Assembly: GCF_900115135.1 (NCBI RefSeq)
Contig: NZ_FOVK01000002.1
Span: 338,668 to 402,667, forward strand
Length of the DNA stretch: 64,000 nt
Direction of reading: 5' to 3'
Source: Proteiniclasticum ruminis
GTDB taxonomy: Bacteria > Bacillota > Clostridia > Clostridiales > Clostridiaceae
The position numbers and the translations under genes were made by a program. The notes under the pieces were generated by a model. It searched no databases. It was not told where the DNA came from and saw only the letters and a program-made list of their open reading frames with translations. The stretch's first letter is position 1; each line of letters starts with the position of its first letter. This document shows positions 35,701 through 44,046 of this stretch, one piece after another.

Positions 35701-38061
35701 CCAGTGTCCTTGACGGGGCCGGTGACAGTGCCTTCAAAGTTTACAGCATACTATTCCAGCACCTCGCCTTTAAAGGATCTGGAAGCCTACTACGCCGGGG
35801 ATCACTGGAGCCTTGAGGTTTCAGACTACAGCGCGGTGAAGGCGGTGAAGATTGTCCTGACACAAGGGGTTCTCAAAACAGGACAGAAGGTGAGCTTCTA
35901 TGTGCCTTATGAGGTGCCTCTGGATACTGACCTTAAAACCGGCATGGTGGCCACAAACTCCTTTATGGGCACGGTGAACACAAAGAATTTCTTTGAAACC
36001 AACGCCGTGTCCACGGCGCTGTACCGCTATGAGGTGGATGGCTATCTTTTCAATGAAGAAGATGGCGATGGAGTTTTTCAGGAAGAAGAAGGGGTGTTTT
36101 CTGACTATATTGTGGAGCTGACGGATGAAAAGGGAAATCCTGTGTTAGACCCTGATGGAAACCCTGTGACAACACGGACCGATGAGAAGGGGTACTATCA
36201 TCTGGATGTCTTTAGAGAAGGCACCTACAAGATTCGGGTGAAGACACCGGAGGGCTATGAAATCACTACGCTTAAAGAGGAAGAAAATCTTGGATCCCAT
36301 CTGGAGCCAGATGGCAGTACCAAAGCCTTTCCCTTAAACCGGGAAAATCTCAAGGCACGAAAAAATGCCGGATTCCTGGGTGTTCTTTCTGACATGGCCT
36401 TTACGAAGAGCTTGAAAGAAGGACAGCTGGTGCTGGGAAATACCCTTTTATACAGTTTTTCTCTAAAAAACACCGGAACGGTTTCGCTTCGTGGAGTAAA
36501 AATCACCGATGCCCTGGAAGGAATCAGTGATCTAAAAAACTATAAAGCAGATGAAGAGCCGGTGGATTCTCTGGAAGGCCTTGTGCTCTCTCCAGGAAGT
36601 ACCCTTACGGCGGAGGCTTCTTATGAGGTGACCCAAAAGGATGTGGACCGGGGATTTGTCCTAAATCATGCGGAGGCTGCAGCTTATGACAAGGAAGGGA
36701 AGGAGCTGAAAAAAGAGGCGAAGGTCCGGGTAGAGGGAGAGCTTCTGCCGGAAATCACCCTAACGAAAACCTCTGAGGAGTCCTCCTTCAAGGAGAAAGA
36801 AGAGGTGCTGCACTTTACCCTCGTTGCAGAAAACACGGGCAATGTGACTCTCTATGGGGTGGAGATTGAAGATCTTCTCCCGGATCTTTTTGATGTGTCC
36901 TTTACTCTTAGAAATAAGGAGGGGGAGACCCTTGGGTCTTCTCCGGTCAATGGGGAGGTTATGCTTCTTCCCGGGGAAGCCCTTATCATGAAAGCCAGCT
37001 ATCGGGTGACTCAAAAGGATGCGGATCAAGGGGAAATCCTAAACCGCGCCGTGGCCACGGCGTATCGGCATGACCCAGGAGCGCTTGAACCAGAAGAGGA
37101 GAATGATAAGGTCGCGGATGAGGCGGAGCTTACCATAAAAGGGACGGGAACCTCCAGTCTCTCTTTCGAGAAGACTGTGGACCGGAAAGAACTTCTGGCT
37201 GGAGATCTTCTCACCTATACCTTTACCTTAAAGAATACCGGGGAGAGAACCCTAAAGGATCTTAGGATTGTGGATGGTCTTCAAGGATTGTCAGAGCTTT
37301 TTGACATACAAGTGGATGAACATCCTATAGAAAACCTGAAAGGTCTTTCCCTTCTTCCAGGAGAGGTGCTCAAGGCAAAGGCTTCATACTTAGTCACTCA
37401 AAAGGATGTGGATGCTGGAATTCTCGTAAATGAAGCGGTGGCTACAGCGTTGGACCCCCAAGGGGAAAAGCTGGAAGCAAAAAGTACAGCGGTTTTAACG
37501 GCAGAAGGGGTACCGTACCTCACAATAAGGAAGACGTCGGATAAAACAAAGTTCGACCATCTTGGGGAAGAGATCCGATTCACGGTAGAGGCGAAAAACC
37601 AAGGAGCAGTGACTATAAAAAAGGTGCTCCTGGCAGATCACTTGCCAAATCTTTATGATGTGACGGTGTCTCAACTGACGGAAGGTGGAGAAGTGCTGAC
37701 AGAGGACGTGAAAAATGGAGAAGTAACCCTTCTGCCTGGGCAGTCACTTCGCCTAACGGCCAGCTACAAGGTGACGGAGGAAGATCTTGAGGCAAAAGAA
37801 CTTATAAACTATGCGGAAGTCACTGGAGAGGATCCAAAAGGCGAAAAGCTTTTTGCCTCTGACAAGGTCACTCTGAAAAAGGAGCAGGGAGAGATCGGAG
37901 AACAGGAGGAAGTTTCTACTTTACCGTCCACTGGGTCCGCCAAAGAGTACTGGCCCCTTCTGGGACTGATTCTCTTACTTGGTGGGGGAGGATATTTTGG
38001 TTCACTTCTTCTAAAGTCTGAGAGGAGGAAGAGAGAAAGAAGAGGAGCCAGGCCATGGTAA
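32755..38061 (+). CDS. LPXTG-anchored 1768-residue surface protein with SdrD-B and DUF11-type repeats
   Basis: Signal peptide at residues 1-31 (LLMILVLLQFF, cut near VQA). An acidic, proline- and glutamate-rich linker (about 180-240) precedes a long all-beta adhesin-like region with isopeptide or fimbrial-type modules. A SdrD B-like or Cna B-like module with an acidic DGDG loop lies at about 1098-1185 (GYLFNEEDGDGVF, then TRTDEKGYYHLDVF). Four DUF11/DUF7507-type repeats follow (about 1205-1710), recognisable by SYxVTQKDVDxG. The C-terminus has LPSTG near residue 1722, a hydrophobic helix and a KSERRKRERR tail, a classic sortase substrate. GAAGGAGG lies 6 bases before the ATG. No sortase gene is in view. 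A terminator follows at 38273. Confidence 0.92.
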   Translation: MNKKYRRITAYLLMILVLLQFFVKETKVVQAENESALSILSVMATTESGEAVTKVFKEEPFFLMYEVLEKEGVNFVEEGQPQPLGRIPAPFLIEEDQEVPVVIEGEDNTSLGTVYVKKDGTLSLSMNRSGGGEKEKPSFGVFSVKVSLSSEMKPGSYVVPVPLSGEVFGQVNLEVFEGKPVPEDPSLELVLEEGVVKEAVEEEKMEESLEGILAAPTEEESSTEEPLSEEMPTAGADNPLSDVRLELSTHIKDKVVYFTGEEVFFYLDVDLSAITEGIDSPELVLRIPKKYVQSLKASDLSAQDSKVISVVEEDFLITYKLTSLTGGMTLRVPFSVTTHNGNTPDGYVLPVEGVLKQGPDQVVKTASLSVSYAVYKPNLQKSIRAGSYYTSTDGVSVFAGVSDEADPSLISSKTGTYVSFIYQIVPKPGTTYPSSNTGGRNYSSYTITDYVPEGAVFDKEANLGWVYDEVTREAVFTGVGNSLLSYFGVLYNSPVLKLRFPSQPVNTDFVNKAKLSAVPLDKTEEESLLIREDDIKFRLNTTVRKFTVSKNRMHPLQIIDDLREKSKVYGFNLTVNNTEMELPLENFTIRDYGLDERMKFTRVEIPRSLAYEGLLEVVVKDAQGVETLLDRDISVKDAAYVRDVPEETEEIILRSQAGGVLPFNSSFTMRTYVTFKDPASVKYSDKAVENYLYNYMEVKGAYKGVGGELSALSSSFYELIPYKPQVYLSKTRTSSSISYFMGEEVQFTLTGWMSGSGKILPGDEFQGEKIVDLLPPGIEYVPGSGSVYYHYHLPRRDYIDTVPEVVYNYKGTGLTALIWSFLRPVEGIPYEGFGNLALFNLYYRVKVTKYAAEGTNTNSAWLTWTNNDKIFPLNAKKDQYDIDGDGNVEELFSSTQNAFRFIPPKELILTKKVKGSLDDLYLLPPSTGGNELGTEGVYELQVYNNSIVDISTLGFLDVLPHVGDEMGVPDREGNPIPRGSQFPVSLTGPVTVPSKFTAYYSSTSPLKDLEAYYAGDHWSLEVSDYSAVKAVKIVLTQGVLKTGQKVSFYVPYEVPLDTDLKTGMVATNSFMGTVNTKNFFETNAVSTALYRYEVDGYLFNEEDGDGVFQEEEGVFSDYIVELTDEKGNPVLDPDGNPVTTRTDEKGYYHLDVFREGTYKIRVKTPEGYEITTLKEEENLGSHLEPDGSTKAFPLNRENLKARKNAGFLGVLSDMAFTKSLKEGQLVLGNTLLYSFSLKNTGTVSLRGVKITDALEGISDLKNYKADEEPVDSLEGLVLSPGSTLTAEASYEVTQKDVDRGFVLNHAEAAAYDKEGKELKKEAKVRVEGELLPEITLTKTSEESSFKEKEEVLHFTLVAENTGNVTLYGVEIEDLLPDLFDVSFTLRNKEGETLGSSPVNGEVMLLPGEALIMKASYRVTQKDADQGEILNRAVATAYRHDPGALEPEEENDKVADEAELTIKGTGTSSLSFEKTVDRKELLAGDLLTYTFTLKNTGERTLKDLRIVDGLQGLSELFDIQVDEHPIENLKGLSLLPGEVLKAKASYLVTQKDVDAGILVNEAVATALDPQGEKLEAKSTAVLTAEGVPYLTIRKTSDKTKFDHLGEEIRFTVEAKNQGAVTIKKVLLADHLPNLYDVTVSQLTEGGEVLTEDVKNGEVTLLPGQSLRLTASYKVTEEDLEAKELINYAEVTGEDPKGEKLFASDKVTLKKEQGEIGEQEEVSTLPSTGSAKEYWPLLGLILLLGGGGYFGSLLLKSERRKRERRGARPW

Positions 38062-38272
38062 GATAGTAATCTGGAAATGAAGCAGTACAGTGCAGAGAGT
38101 ATCAATATTAAAGGGTCTTCTCTAGATATAAACTTCAGGTGATGACAGAACTTCGTAAAGAAAAATGATCCATAGTATTCCAAGTCTTTAGACGACAAAA
38201 GAAGGTGACATAGGAAGACCATAGTACAAGATGCAGATGATAACTGAATAAAAAGATGAAAAAAGAGCAATG

Positions 38273-38320
38273 AAAACCTCTGGAAGGTTCCGTCATGGAG
38301 AATCCTTCCGGAGGTTTTTT
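38273..38320 (+). terminator. Strong intrinsic terminator after the LPXTG gene
   Basis: AAAACCTCTGGAAGG pairs with CCTTCCGGAGGTTTT (15 bp, one G-U pair, 16-base loop) followed by further Ts. Confidence 0.93.
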
Positions 38321-38654
38321 GGCGTAAAAGGTCCAGTTCGTGTTCAGTTCAGTTCTACGCCAGGAGAGTGTTTTTTCAAGTTTAGAAGCTTCAGAGATGC
38401 AAAAATAGACAAAACTATAAAAATGATTCGTTATTGGTAAGGATTTGTCGAATTATTGTAGTACTGCAATTTCGAGAGTAGTTATGCCTTGTGGAAGTTG
38501 TATTCTATTATAAAATCCGAAAATAGATCAAGAGAATCCACTTGCCTTCGCAGTATCTACGGAATTATTAGGTTACAATAAAGTAACAATTAAAGTTTTA
38601 GGGTGCAGCTTGCGAACTATGTAATATAAAAACTGCAATAACCATGGCAAATTA
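38321..38654. other. Intergenic DNA before glycan locus 2
   Basis: About 330 AT-rich bases between the LPXTG terminator and the locus 2 promoter. No open frame, RNA motif or mobile-element end was recognised. Confidence 0.6.
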
Positions 38655-38663
38655 TGCTATAAT
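38655..38663 (+). promoter_or_regulatory. Extended -10 promoter of glycan locus 2
   Basis: TGCTATAAT (TG-n-TATAAT) lies 63 bases before the first gene of the locus. No consensus -35 is present, as expected for an extended -10 promoter. No terminator is seen inside the following 21 kb of same-strand genes, so this may drive much of the locus. Confidence 0.6.
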
Positions 38664-38725
38664 TAATATTCGAGAAATGTAGTTAGATTTTTAAATTTTA
38701 GATCGTAGAGGAGTAAGTACAGTAT

Positions 38726-39412
38726 ATGAATGAAGAAACCATAGATTTGAGTAAATTGTGGCAGATGATTAGAAAGAAGATGGGACTCATTATTGTGTTA
38801 ACGGTCCTTGTCACCATGCTGGCAGGCATTGTCACTTTTTTCTTCATCGAGCCGGAGTATAAAAGCACCGTTTCTGTATTTATCAGTGATGAGAGAGACG
38901 GAAATTCTGTTTCAGAAACCATCAATGACATCAACATGTACCAGAAGCTGGTGGACACCTATGCGGAGATTGCCAAATCCAGAACTGTTTCTGAGGATGT
39001 CATTAAGAACCTGGATCTGGATCTCACCGTAGGGCAGTTCCAAGGAATGATCAGTACATCCCCAAAAGGAAACACACAGTTTCTGAATCTAAGCGTCACT
39101 TCTACAGACAGAGAGCTGGCGTATAAAGTGGCCAACCAGATGGCAAGAAGTCTGAAGGTGGTGTCTAGAGAACTAAGAGGAACTGACATTGTGCAGATTC
39201 TCGATCCTGCCAATGTGCCAGCGGGGCCTTCGTCCCCGAATCTTCAGATGAACCTGGCCATTGGTTTTGTACTGGGCCTCATGCTGTCCGTATTCTTAGT
39301 GTTCCTTATGGAGTTCATGGATAAGACCGTGAAGGATCCGGACTTTATTACAAATGAACTGAACCTTCCTCTTCTTGCAGCCATTCCTTTCTCTGAGGAT
39401 ATGCAGGCGTAA
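38726..39412 (+). CDS. Wzz/CpsC-type polysaccharide co-polymerase (chain-length regulator)
   Basis: 228 residues with two membrane helices (about 20-42 and 174-196) flanking an extracytoplasmic region, the architecture of CpsC/YveK/Wzz proteins that set glycan chain length and activate a bacterial tyrosine kinase. The proline-rich DPANVPAGPSSPN before the second helix is the family signature. The gene is followed directly by the 4,6-dehydratase gene; the usual CpsD-type kinase and CpsB-type phosphatase genes are absent. GAGGAG lies 13 bases before the ATG, a rather long spacing. Confidence 0.9.
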   Translation: MNEETIDLSKLWQMIRKKMGLIIVLTVLVTMLAGIVTFFFIEPEYKSTVSVFISDERDGNSVSETINDINMYQKLVDTYAEIAKSRTVSEDVIKNLDLDLTVGQFQGMISTSPKGNTQFLNLSVTSTDRELAYKVANQMARSLKVVSRELRGTDIVQILDPANVPAGPSSPNLQMNLAIGFVLGLMLSVFLVFLMEFMDKTVKDPDFITNELNLPLLAAIPFSEDMQA

Positions 39413-39441
39413 TCTAGACTAGTGATGGAGATGAATTGATA

Positions 39442-41310
39442 ATGATGCTACTGAAATACAGAAAATATAAGAGAATCTTCATCCTCCTGGCGGATGTTCT
39501 TCTCATCTTCTTTTCCTTTGTCATGGCTAATATGCTGCTTCATGAATTTCGCGTGCCTCTGATTGATCAGGGCACCTTTTCATTTTATGGGATAGTGATT
39601 CCACTTTCATATGTTCTCATATTCTATGCCTTCGGCCTCTATCAGAGTCTTTGGACCGTGGCAGGGTATTATGACTACCGGAATGTGGTCATGGCCAATG
39701 TCATTTCTGGGCTTACGGTGAATCTTCTGAGCATCCTTCTTTTTAATGGTCTCATTTCCATCTCTGTCATCATTATGGGTTCCATCATGGCTCTCACGGG
39801 GACCTTGGCGGTGAGAATGTACTTTAGAATCTACAGAAGACTTCTTCTGGAGAAACTTCCCAGAAAGGGGGATGAGCATCCGGGTCTGAAGAAGGTCCTT
39901 ATCATTGGAGCGGGCCAGGCGGCAGCTATGATTATCAAGGAGATCAGAAACCACCGTGAGCTTCTTATGGAAGTGGTGGGCCTTGTGGATGACTCTGAGT
40001 TCAAGCAAGGGTCAAGGATTGCAGGGTATAAGGTTCTTGGCAAGGCCAAGGAGATTCCAGTTCTTGTGGAAAAATTAGAGGTAGATGAGATCCTCTTTGC
40101 CATTCCGAGTCTTTCTCATGAAGACCGAAGACGGGTGCTGGATATTGCAAAGACAACTAAGGCCAGGCTGAAGACTCTGCCTGGTATTTATGAGATGGTG
40201 GATAAAGGGATCAACATTTCCTCCATCCGTGATGTGGAGATTTCAGATCTTCTGGGGAGAAAAGAGATCAAGCTCAATAATGAAAAGATCTCTGAGTATA
40301 TCAAAGGAAAGACGGTGATGGTCACAGGGGGCGGAGGCTCCATCGGCAGCGAGCTCTGCAGACAGATTGCAGCCCTTCAGCCGAAGAAGCTCATCATCCT
40401 GGACATCTATGAGAACAACGCCTATGCCATTGAAAACGAGCTGAAGAGAAAGTATCCGGAGATGCACCTTCTGACGCTCATAGCGTCTGTTAGGGATCAG
40501 AAGAAGATCGACAGGATTTTTAAAGCAGAGAAGCCGGAGACGGTGTTCCATGCAGCGGCTCATAAGCATGTGCCTCTCATGGAGACCAGCCCCGAGGAAG
40601 CCATCAAAAATAATGTCTTTGGTACGCTGAATGTGGCACTAGCTGCCAGAAACTTTGGCACAGAGAAGTTCATTCTTATTTCTACAGATAAGGCTGTGAA
40701 CCCTACGAACATCATGGGGGCTTCCAAGAGGCTCTGTGAGATGATTGTTCAGACCCTGGATGCGGATGCGGAAAAGACAGAGTTTGTGGCGGTGCGGTTT
40801 GGAAATGTATTAGGATCCAATGGGTCTGTGATTCCTCTATTTAAGGAGCAGATTAAGAACGGCGGTCCTGTGACCTTAACCCATAAGGATATTGTGAGAT
40901 ACTTCATGACCATTCCGGAAGCGGTGCAACTGGTTTTACAGGCTGGGTCTTACGCCCAGGGAGGGGAGATCTTTGTACTGGATATGGGAGATCCTGTGAG
41001 GATTTATGATCTGGCGGAAAATCTCATTCGTCTTTCCGGGTATGAGCCCCATGAGGATATTGAGATAAAAGTGACAGGTCTTCGTCCCGGGGAGAAGCTT
41101 TATGAGGAGCTTCTCATGGCGGAGGAAGGACTGGAGAAGACACCCAATGAACTCATCTATATCGGAAGACCCAATGGATTTGATAAAGAGACTCTGAAGG
41201 AAACTTTGATGATGCTGAAGGAGAAAATTCATGATGAGGAAGTGTCTTCAAAGATGGTGAAGGAGCTTGTGGGTTCCATCGTAAAGACCTACACACCGGA
41301 TTTGAGGTAA
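39442..41310 (+). CDS. pglF: PglF/CapD-type UDP-GlcNAc 4,6-dehydratase, membrane-bound
   Basis: About 622 residues. Four N-terminal membrane helices (about 10-115), a first nucleotide-binding region (KKVLIIGAGQAAAMIIKEI) and a C-terminal short-chain dehydrogenase domain with VTGGGGSIGSELCRQI near residue 290, AAAHKHVPLME and ISTDKAVNPTNIMGASKR. The dehydratase converts UDP-GlcNAc to the 4-keto-6-deoxy sugar used for bacillosamine-type sugars, matching the PglE, PglC and PglD-like genes downstream. The ATG at 39442 is my choice; a TTG at 39436 lies at better distance from GGAG at 39427 and may be the true start. Confidence 0.88.
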   Translation: MMLLKYRKYKRIFILLADVLLIFFSFVMANMLLHEFRVPLIDQGTFSFYGIVIPLSYVLIFYAFGLYQSLWTVAGYYDYRNVVMANVISGLTVNLLSILLFNGLISISVIIMGSIMALTGTLAVRMYFRIYRRLLLEKLPRKGDEHPGLKKVLIIGAGQAAAMIIKEIRNHRELLMEVVGLVDDSEFKQGSRIAGYKVLGKAKEIPVLVEKLEVDEILFAIPSLSHEDRRRVLDIAKTTKARLKTLPGIYEMVDKGINISSIRDVEISDLLGRKEIKLNNEKISEYIKGKTVMVTGGGGSIGSELCRQIAALQPKKLIILDIYENNAYAIENELKRKYPEMHLLTLIASVRDQKKIDRIFKAEKPETVFHAAAHKHVPLMETSPEEAIKNNVFGTLNVALAARNFGTEKFILISTDKAVNPTNIMGASKRLCEMIVQTLDADAEKTEFVAVRFGNVLGSNGSVIPLFKEQIKNGGPVTLTHKDIVRYFMTIPEAVQLVLQAGSYAQGGEIFVLDMGDPVRIYDLAENLIRLSGYEPHEDIEIKVTGLRPGEKLYEELLMAEEGLEKTPNELIYIGRPNGFDKETLKETLMMLKEKIHDEEVSSKMVKELVGSIVKTYTPDLR

Positions 41311-41359
41311 ACTCATTTTCATCATAGAGTATGCTCACTTTGATTACAGGAGTGGTTTT

Positions 41360-41745
41360 GTGAAGAAGAAGTATCTGATGAAGAAACTAGGAAAATACAG
41401 GAATAAGCGCTCAAGGAGTGAAAAGGGATTTACGCTCCTTGAGCTCCTTGCGGTCATGGGGCTCCTTGCGATTCTTCTTGCCTTTGCTTCTCTTAAGGGG
41501 ACTGATATCTTGGCAAATGCAAGAGAACGTGTTTGTCAGTATAATCGGACACAGCTTATTAAAAAAATGAGAGTCATCTTGTAGCAACTAGAGAAGAGCA
41601 CAACGAAACACTTTTAGCAGGATTTATACTGGAAGAGGGAGGAAATATCTGTCCTAGTCATGGTACAATAAGTATTGCATTTCAAAATTTGCTTTTTAGT
41701 ATGCATGACATAGATGAAGATGATGTTCCATATTTACTGAAGTGA
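41360..41745 (+). pseudogene. Type IV pilin-like gene with a one-base frameshift in an A7 run
   Basis: From the GTG at 41360 (AGGAG 7 bases upstream) the frame encodes a basic leader and the prepilin signature KGFTLLELLAVMGLLAILLA, then stops at 41582 after 74 residues. Adding one A to the run of seven As at 41561-41567 joins it to a 58-codon open frame ending at 41745, containing LLAGFILEEGGNICPSHGTI, the cysteine- and glycine-rich pattern found near the C-terminus of many pilin-like proteins. The restored product would be about 128 residues. No pilus assembly gene is nearby. It may be a pseudogene, a phase-variable gene or a sequencing error. Confidence 0.75.
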
Positions 41746-41784
41746 TTGGATTAATTACATGACGTGATTATCACAAAAGCATGA

Positions 41785-41931
41785 AAACCACCATATGTTG
41801 TGGGTAAAAATATTTGGTTACCATATGTTGCGCAAAATACATCCTTTATGCATAATCGGGCGCGACGTGAGTATGGTGAAAGGATAAAGAAGCTTCATGG
41901 CAGTGATATCAATGATTTCAACAGAAAATAA
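41785..41931 (+). other. 48-codon open fragment without a start codon
   Basis: The frame starts after a stop at 41782 and reads VVGKNIWLPYVAQNTSFMHN, then RARREYGERIKKLHG, ending at 41929-41931. It has no ATG near the front and no Shine-Dalgarno. The wording recalls the ends of small polymorphic-toxin nuclease domains, but I cannot name a family; it is probably a remnant of a lost gene. The rest of 41746-42044 shows nothing else. Confidence 0.3.
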
Positions 41932-42044
41932 AATGTACATTTCAAAAGAAGATTACAAGTTATATCATCTAGTCATATAAATCAGAGAATTACAATGCCT
42001 AATAAGGCACATGAAATAAAATCATATTATTGGGAGGATATCAT

Positions 42045-42884
42045 TTGAGAGTTTTAGTTTATGGAACGGGAACTATGGGAAAGGGAATTAGTCAAATCTT
42101 TGCTCAGAATAACCACAAGGTATTATTATTCAATCCAAATATTGAAAGTTCTAAACGAGCACTAAAAAATATAGAAAATGGATTTGAAAAGTTGGTTACA
42201 AAAGGAAAGCTAACAGAAGAAAATAAAAACAAATTTATAAATAATATTGAAATAGTAGACTCAATAAAGAGTGCTGATGATGTTGATATAGCAATAGAAG
42301 CTGTCTCTGAGAACATGGATATTAAGAAAACTAAATTCATCGAAATGGATAAGTTTATTAATAGCGAAGCAATTCTTGCAACTAATACATCGTCCTTGTC
42401 TATTACAGAATTGGCTTTGGTAACGAAACGTCCAGATAAAGTTGTCGGAATGCATTTCTTCAACCCTGCACCGATAATGCAGTTAGTTGAAATTATTAAT
42501 GGTATGACTACATCTACTGAAACAATTGAATTTGTACAGAGCCTTTCTAAAGAACTTGGAAAAAAGCCTGTCTTGGTGGAAGAAGCACCAGGGTTTATCG
42601 TAAATAGAATGCTTATACCAATGATAAATGAAGCGATTTCAATATATAGTGAAGGTGTTGCAACAATCGAAGATATTGATACTGCAATGAAAAGTGGTGC
42701 AAATCATCCAATTGGACCATTGGCCTTAGCAGATTTAATCGGTTTAGATGTTTGTTTGAACATCATGGATATTCTTCATGCTGAATTTGGATTAGATAAG
42801 TATACCGCTCATCCGTTACTAAGAAAAATGGTAAGAGCTAAAAAATTAGGCAGAAAAACAAGAGAAGGTTTCTACAAGTATTAA
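42045..42884 (+). CDS. hbd: 3-hydroxybutyryl-CoA dehydrogenase
   Basis: 279 residues. The TTG at 42045 has GGGAGGA six bases upstream; an in-frame TTG at 42030 overlaps that site and is rejected. The N-terminal Rossmann motif VYGTGTMGKGISQIFA, the catalytic-region block GMHFFNPAPIMQLVEII (about 138-155) and the C-terminal AMKSGANHPIGPLALADLIGLD are diagnostic. The enzyme reduces acetoacetyl-CoA to 3-hydroxybutyryl-CoA. Such a gene is out of place in a glycan operon: it lies between pglF and the aminotransferase and is followed 20 bases later by the latter. I infer that it supplies the acyl group of an N-acylated sugar; it could also be a stray metabolic gene. Confidence 0.9.
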   Translation: MRVLVYGTGTMGKGISQIFAQNNHKVLLFNPNIESSKRALKNIENGFEKLVTKGKLTEENKNKFINNIEIVDSIKSADDVDIAIEAVSENMDIKKTKFIEMDKFINSEAILATNTSSLSITELALVTKRPDKVVGMHFFNPAPIMQLVEIINGMTTSTETIEFVQSLSKELGKKPVLVEEAPGFIVNRMLIPMINEAISIYSEGVATIEDIDTAMKSGANHPIGPLALADLIGLDVCLNIMDILHAEFGLDKYTAHPLLRKMVRAKKLGRKTREGFYKY

Positions 42885-42904
42885 TAGAAAGGGATGACGG
42901 TAAA

Positions 42905-44029
42905 ATGGCTGAGAATAAAAAAATATGGCTCTCTTCACCTCACATGAGCGATGAAGGGTATGAAATGCAATATGTACAAGAAGCATTCGATACAAACTGG
43001 GTAGCACCACTTGGACCGAATGTAAATGAGTTTGAGAAAGAGCTTGCTGCAAAAGTAGGTTCAAAACATGCAGCAGCAATGACTTCTGGTACAGGAGCCA
43101 TTCATCTAGCTCTTAAAGCAGCTGGCGTTGGTGAAGGTGATATCGTATTTTGTCCAACCCTTACTTTTTCTGCAACAGCCAATCCGATTATCTATCAGAA
43201 CGCAACTCCTGTCTTTATCGACAGTGATTATGAAACTTGGAATATGGATCCTAAAGCACTAGAAGCAGCCTTCGAGAAGTATGGTGATAAGGTGAAGGCT
43301 GTTTTAGTTGTGCATTTATATGGTCTTTCTGCTGATATGGATAAGATCATGGGAATTTGCAGTAGTTACAATGTGACCGTCATTGAAGATGCGGCTGAAT
43401 CTTTAGGTGCTTATTATAAAGGAAAACATACTGGAACTTTTGGTGAGTTCGGTGTGTTCTCGTTTAATGGGAACAAGATTATCACCACATCAGGAGGAGG
43501 CATGCTTGTTTCTAATGATGAAGTAAAAATCAAGAAAGTTAGATTCTGGTCTACACAGTCTAGAGACGCAGCAAGGCACTACCAACATAGCGAATTAGGG
43601 TTCAATTACCGCATGAGTAATATTGTGGCTGGGATTGGTAGAGGACAGCTTAAAGTGTTGGAACAGAGAGTGGCAAAGAAGAAATATATCTTTGAGTTTT
43701 ATATGAAAGAATTAGGTGATCTTGAAGGTGTAGACTTCATGCCAATCAATGACTGGAATGAGCCGAACTACTGGCTGAGTGTTATGACATTAAAGGGTAA
43801 TGTTAGTCCAACAGAGGTTATGGAAGCGTTAGAGGAAGAGAATATCGAATCAAGACCTGTGTGGAAGCCAATGCATATGCAGCCTTTCTTTGCCGAGTAT
43901 GATTATGTTGGATCGGATGTTAGTGAGCAGTTATTTGCGAATGGCGTTTGCTTGCCATCTGATACCAAGATGACAGATGAGGATCTTGAGAGAATTTGTT
44001 CTATAATAAAGGGACTGTGGTCTAAATGA
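42905..44029 (+). CDS. pglE: PglE-type UDP-4-amino-4,6-dideoxy-GlcNAc aminotransferase
   Basis: 374 residues of the DegT/DnrJ/EryC1/StrS family. The PLP lysine is Lys191 in GVFSFNGNKIITTSGGG, with the family blocks TSGTGAIHLALKAAGVG, EDAAESLGAYYKGKHTG and FNYRMSN. It should aminate the 4-keto-6-deoxy sugar made by the upstream dehydratase using glutamate. The best fit is PglE-like because PglC- and PglD-like genes follow immediately. It starts 20 bases after hbd and ends shortly before pglC. Confidence 0.88.
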   Translation: MAENKKIWLSSPHMSDEGYEMQYVQEAFDTNWVAPLGPNVNEFEKELAAKVGSKHAAAMTSGTGAIHLALKAAGVGEGDIVFCPTLTFSATANPIIYQNATPVFIDSDYETWNMDPKALEAAFEKYGDKVKAVLVVHLYGLSADMDKIMGICSSYNVTVIEDAAESLGAYYKGKHTGTFGEFGVFSFNGNKIITTSGGGMLVSNDEVKIKKVRFWSTQSRDAARHYQHSELGFNYRMSNIVAGIGRGQLKVLEQRVAKKKYIFEFYMKELGDLEGVDFMPINDWNEPNYWLSVMTLKGNVSPTEVMEALEEENIESRPVWKPMHMQPFFAEYDYVGSDVSEQLFANGVCLPSDTKMTDEDLERICSIIKGLWSK

Positions 44030-44046
44030 GAAGTAGGTGCTTATAG

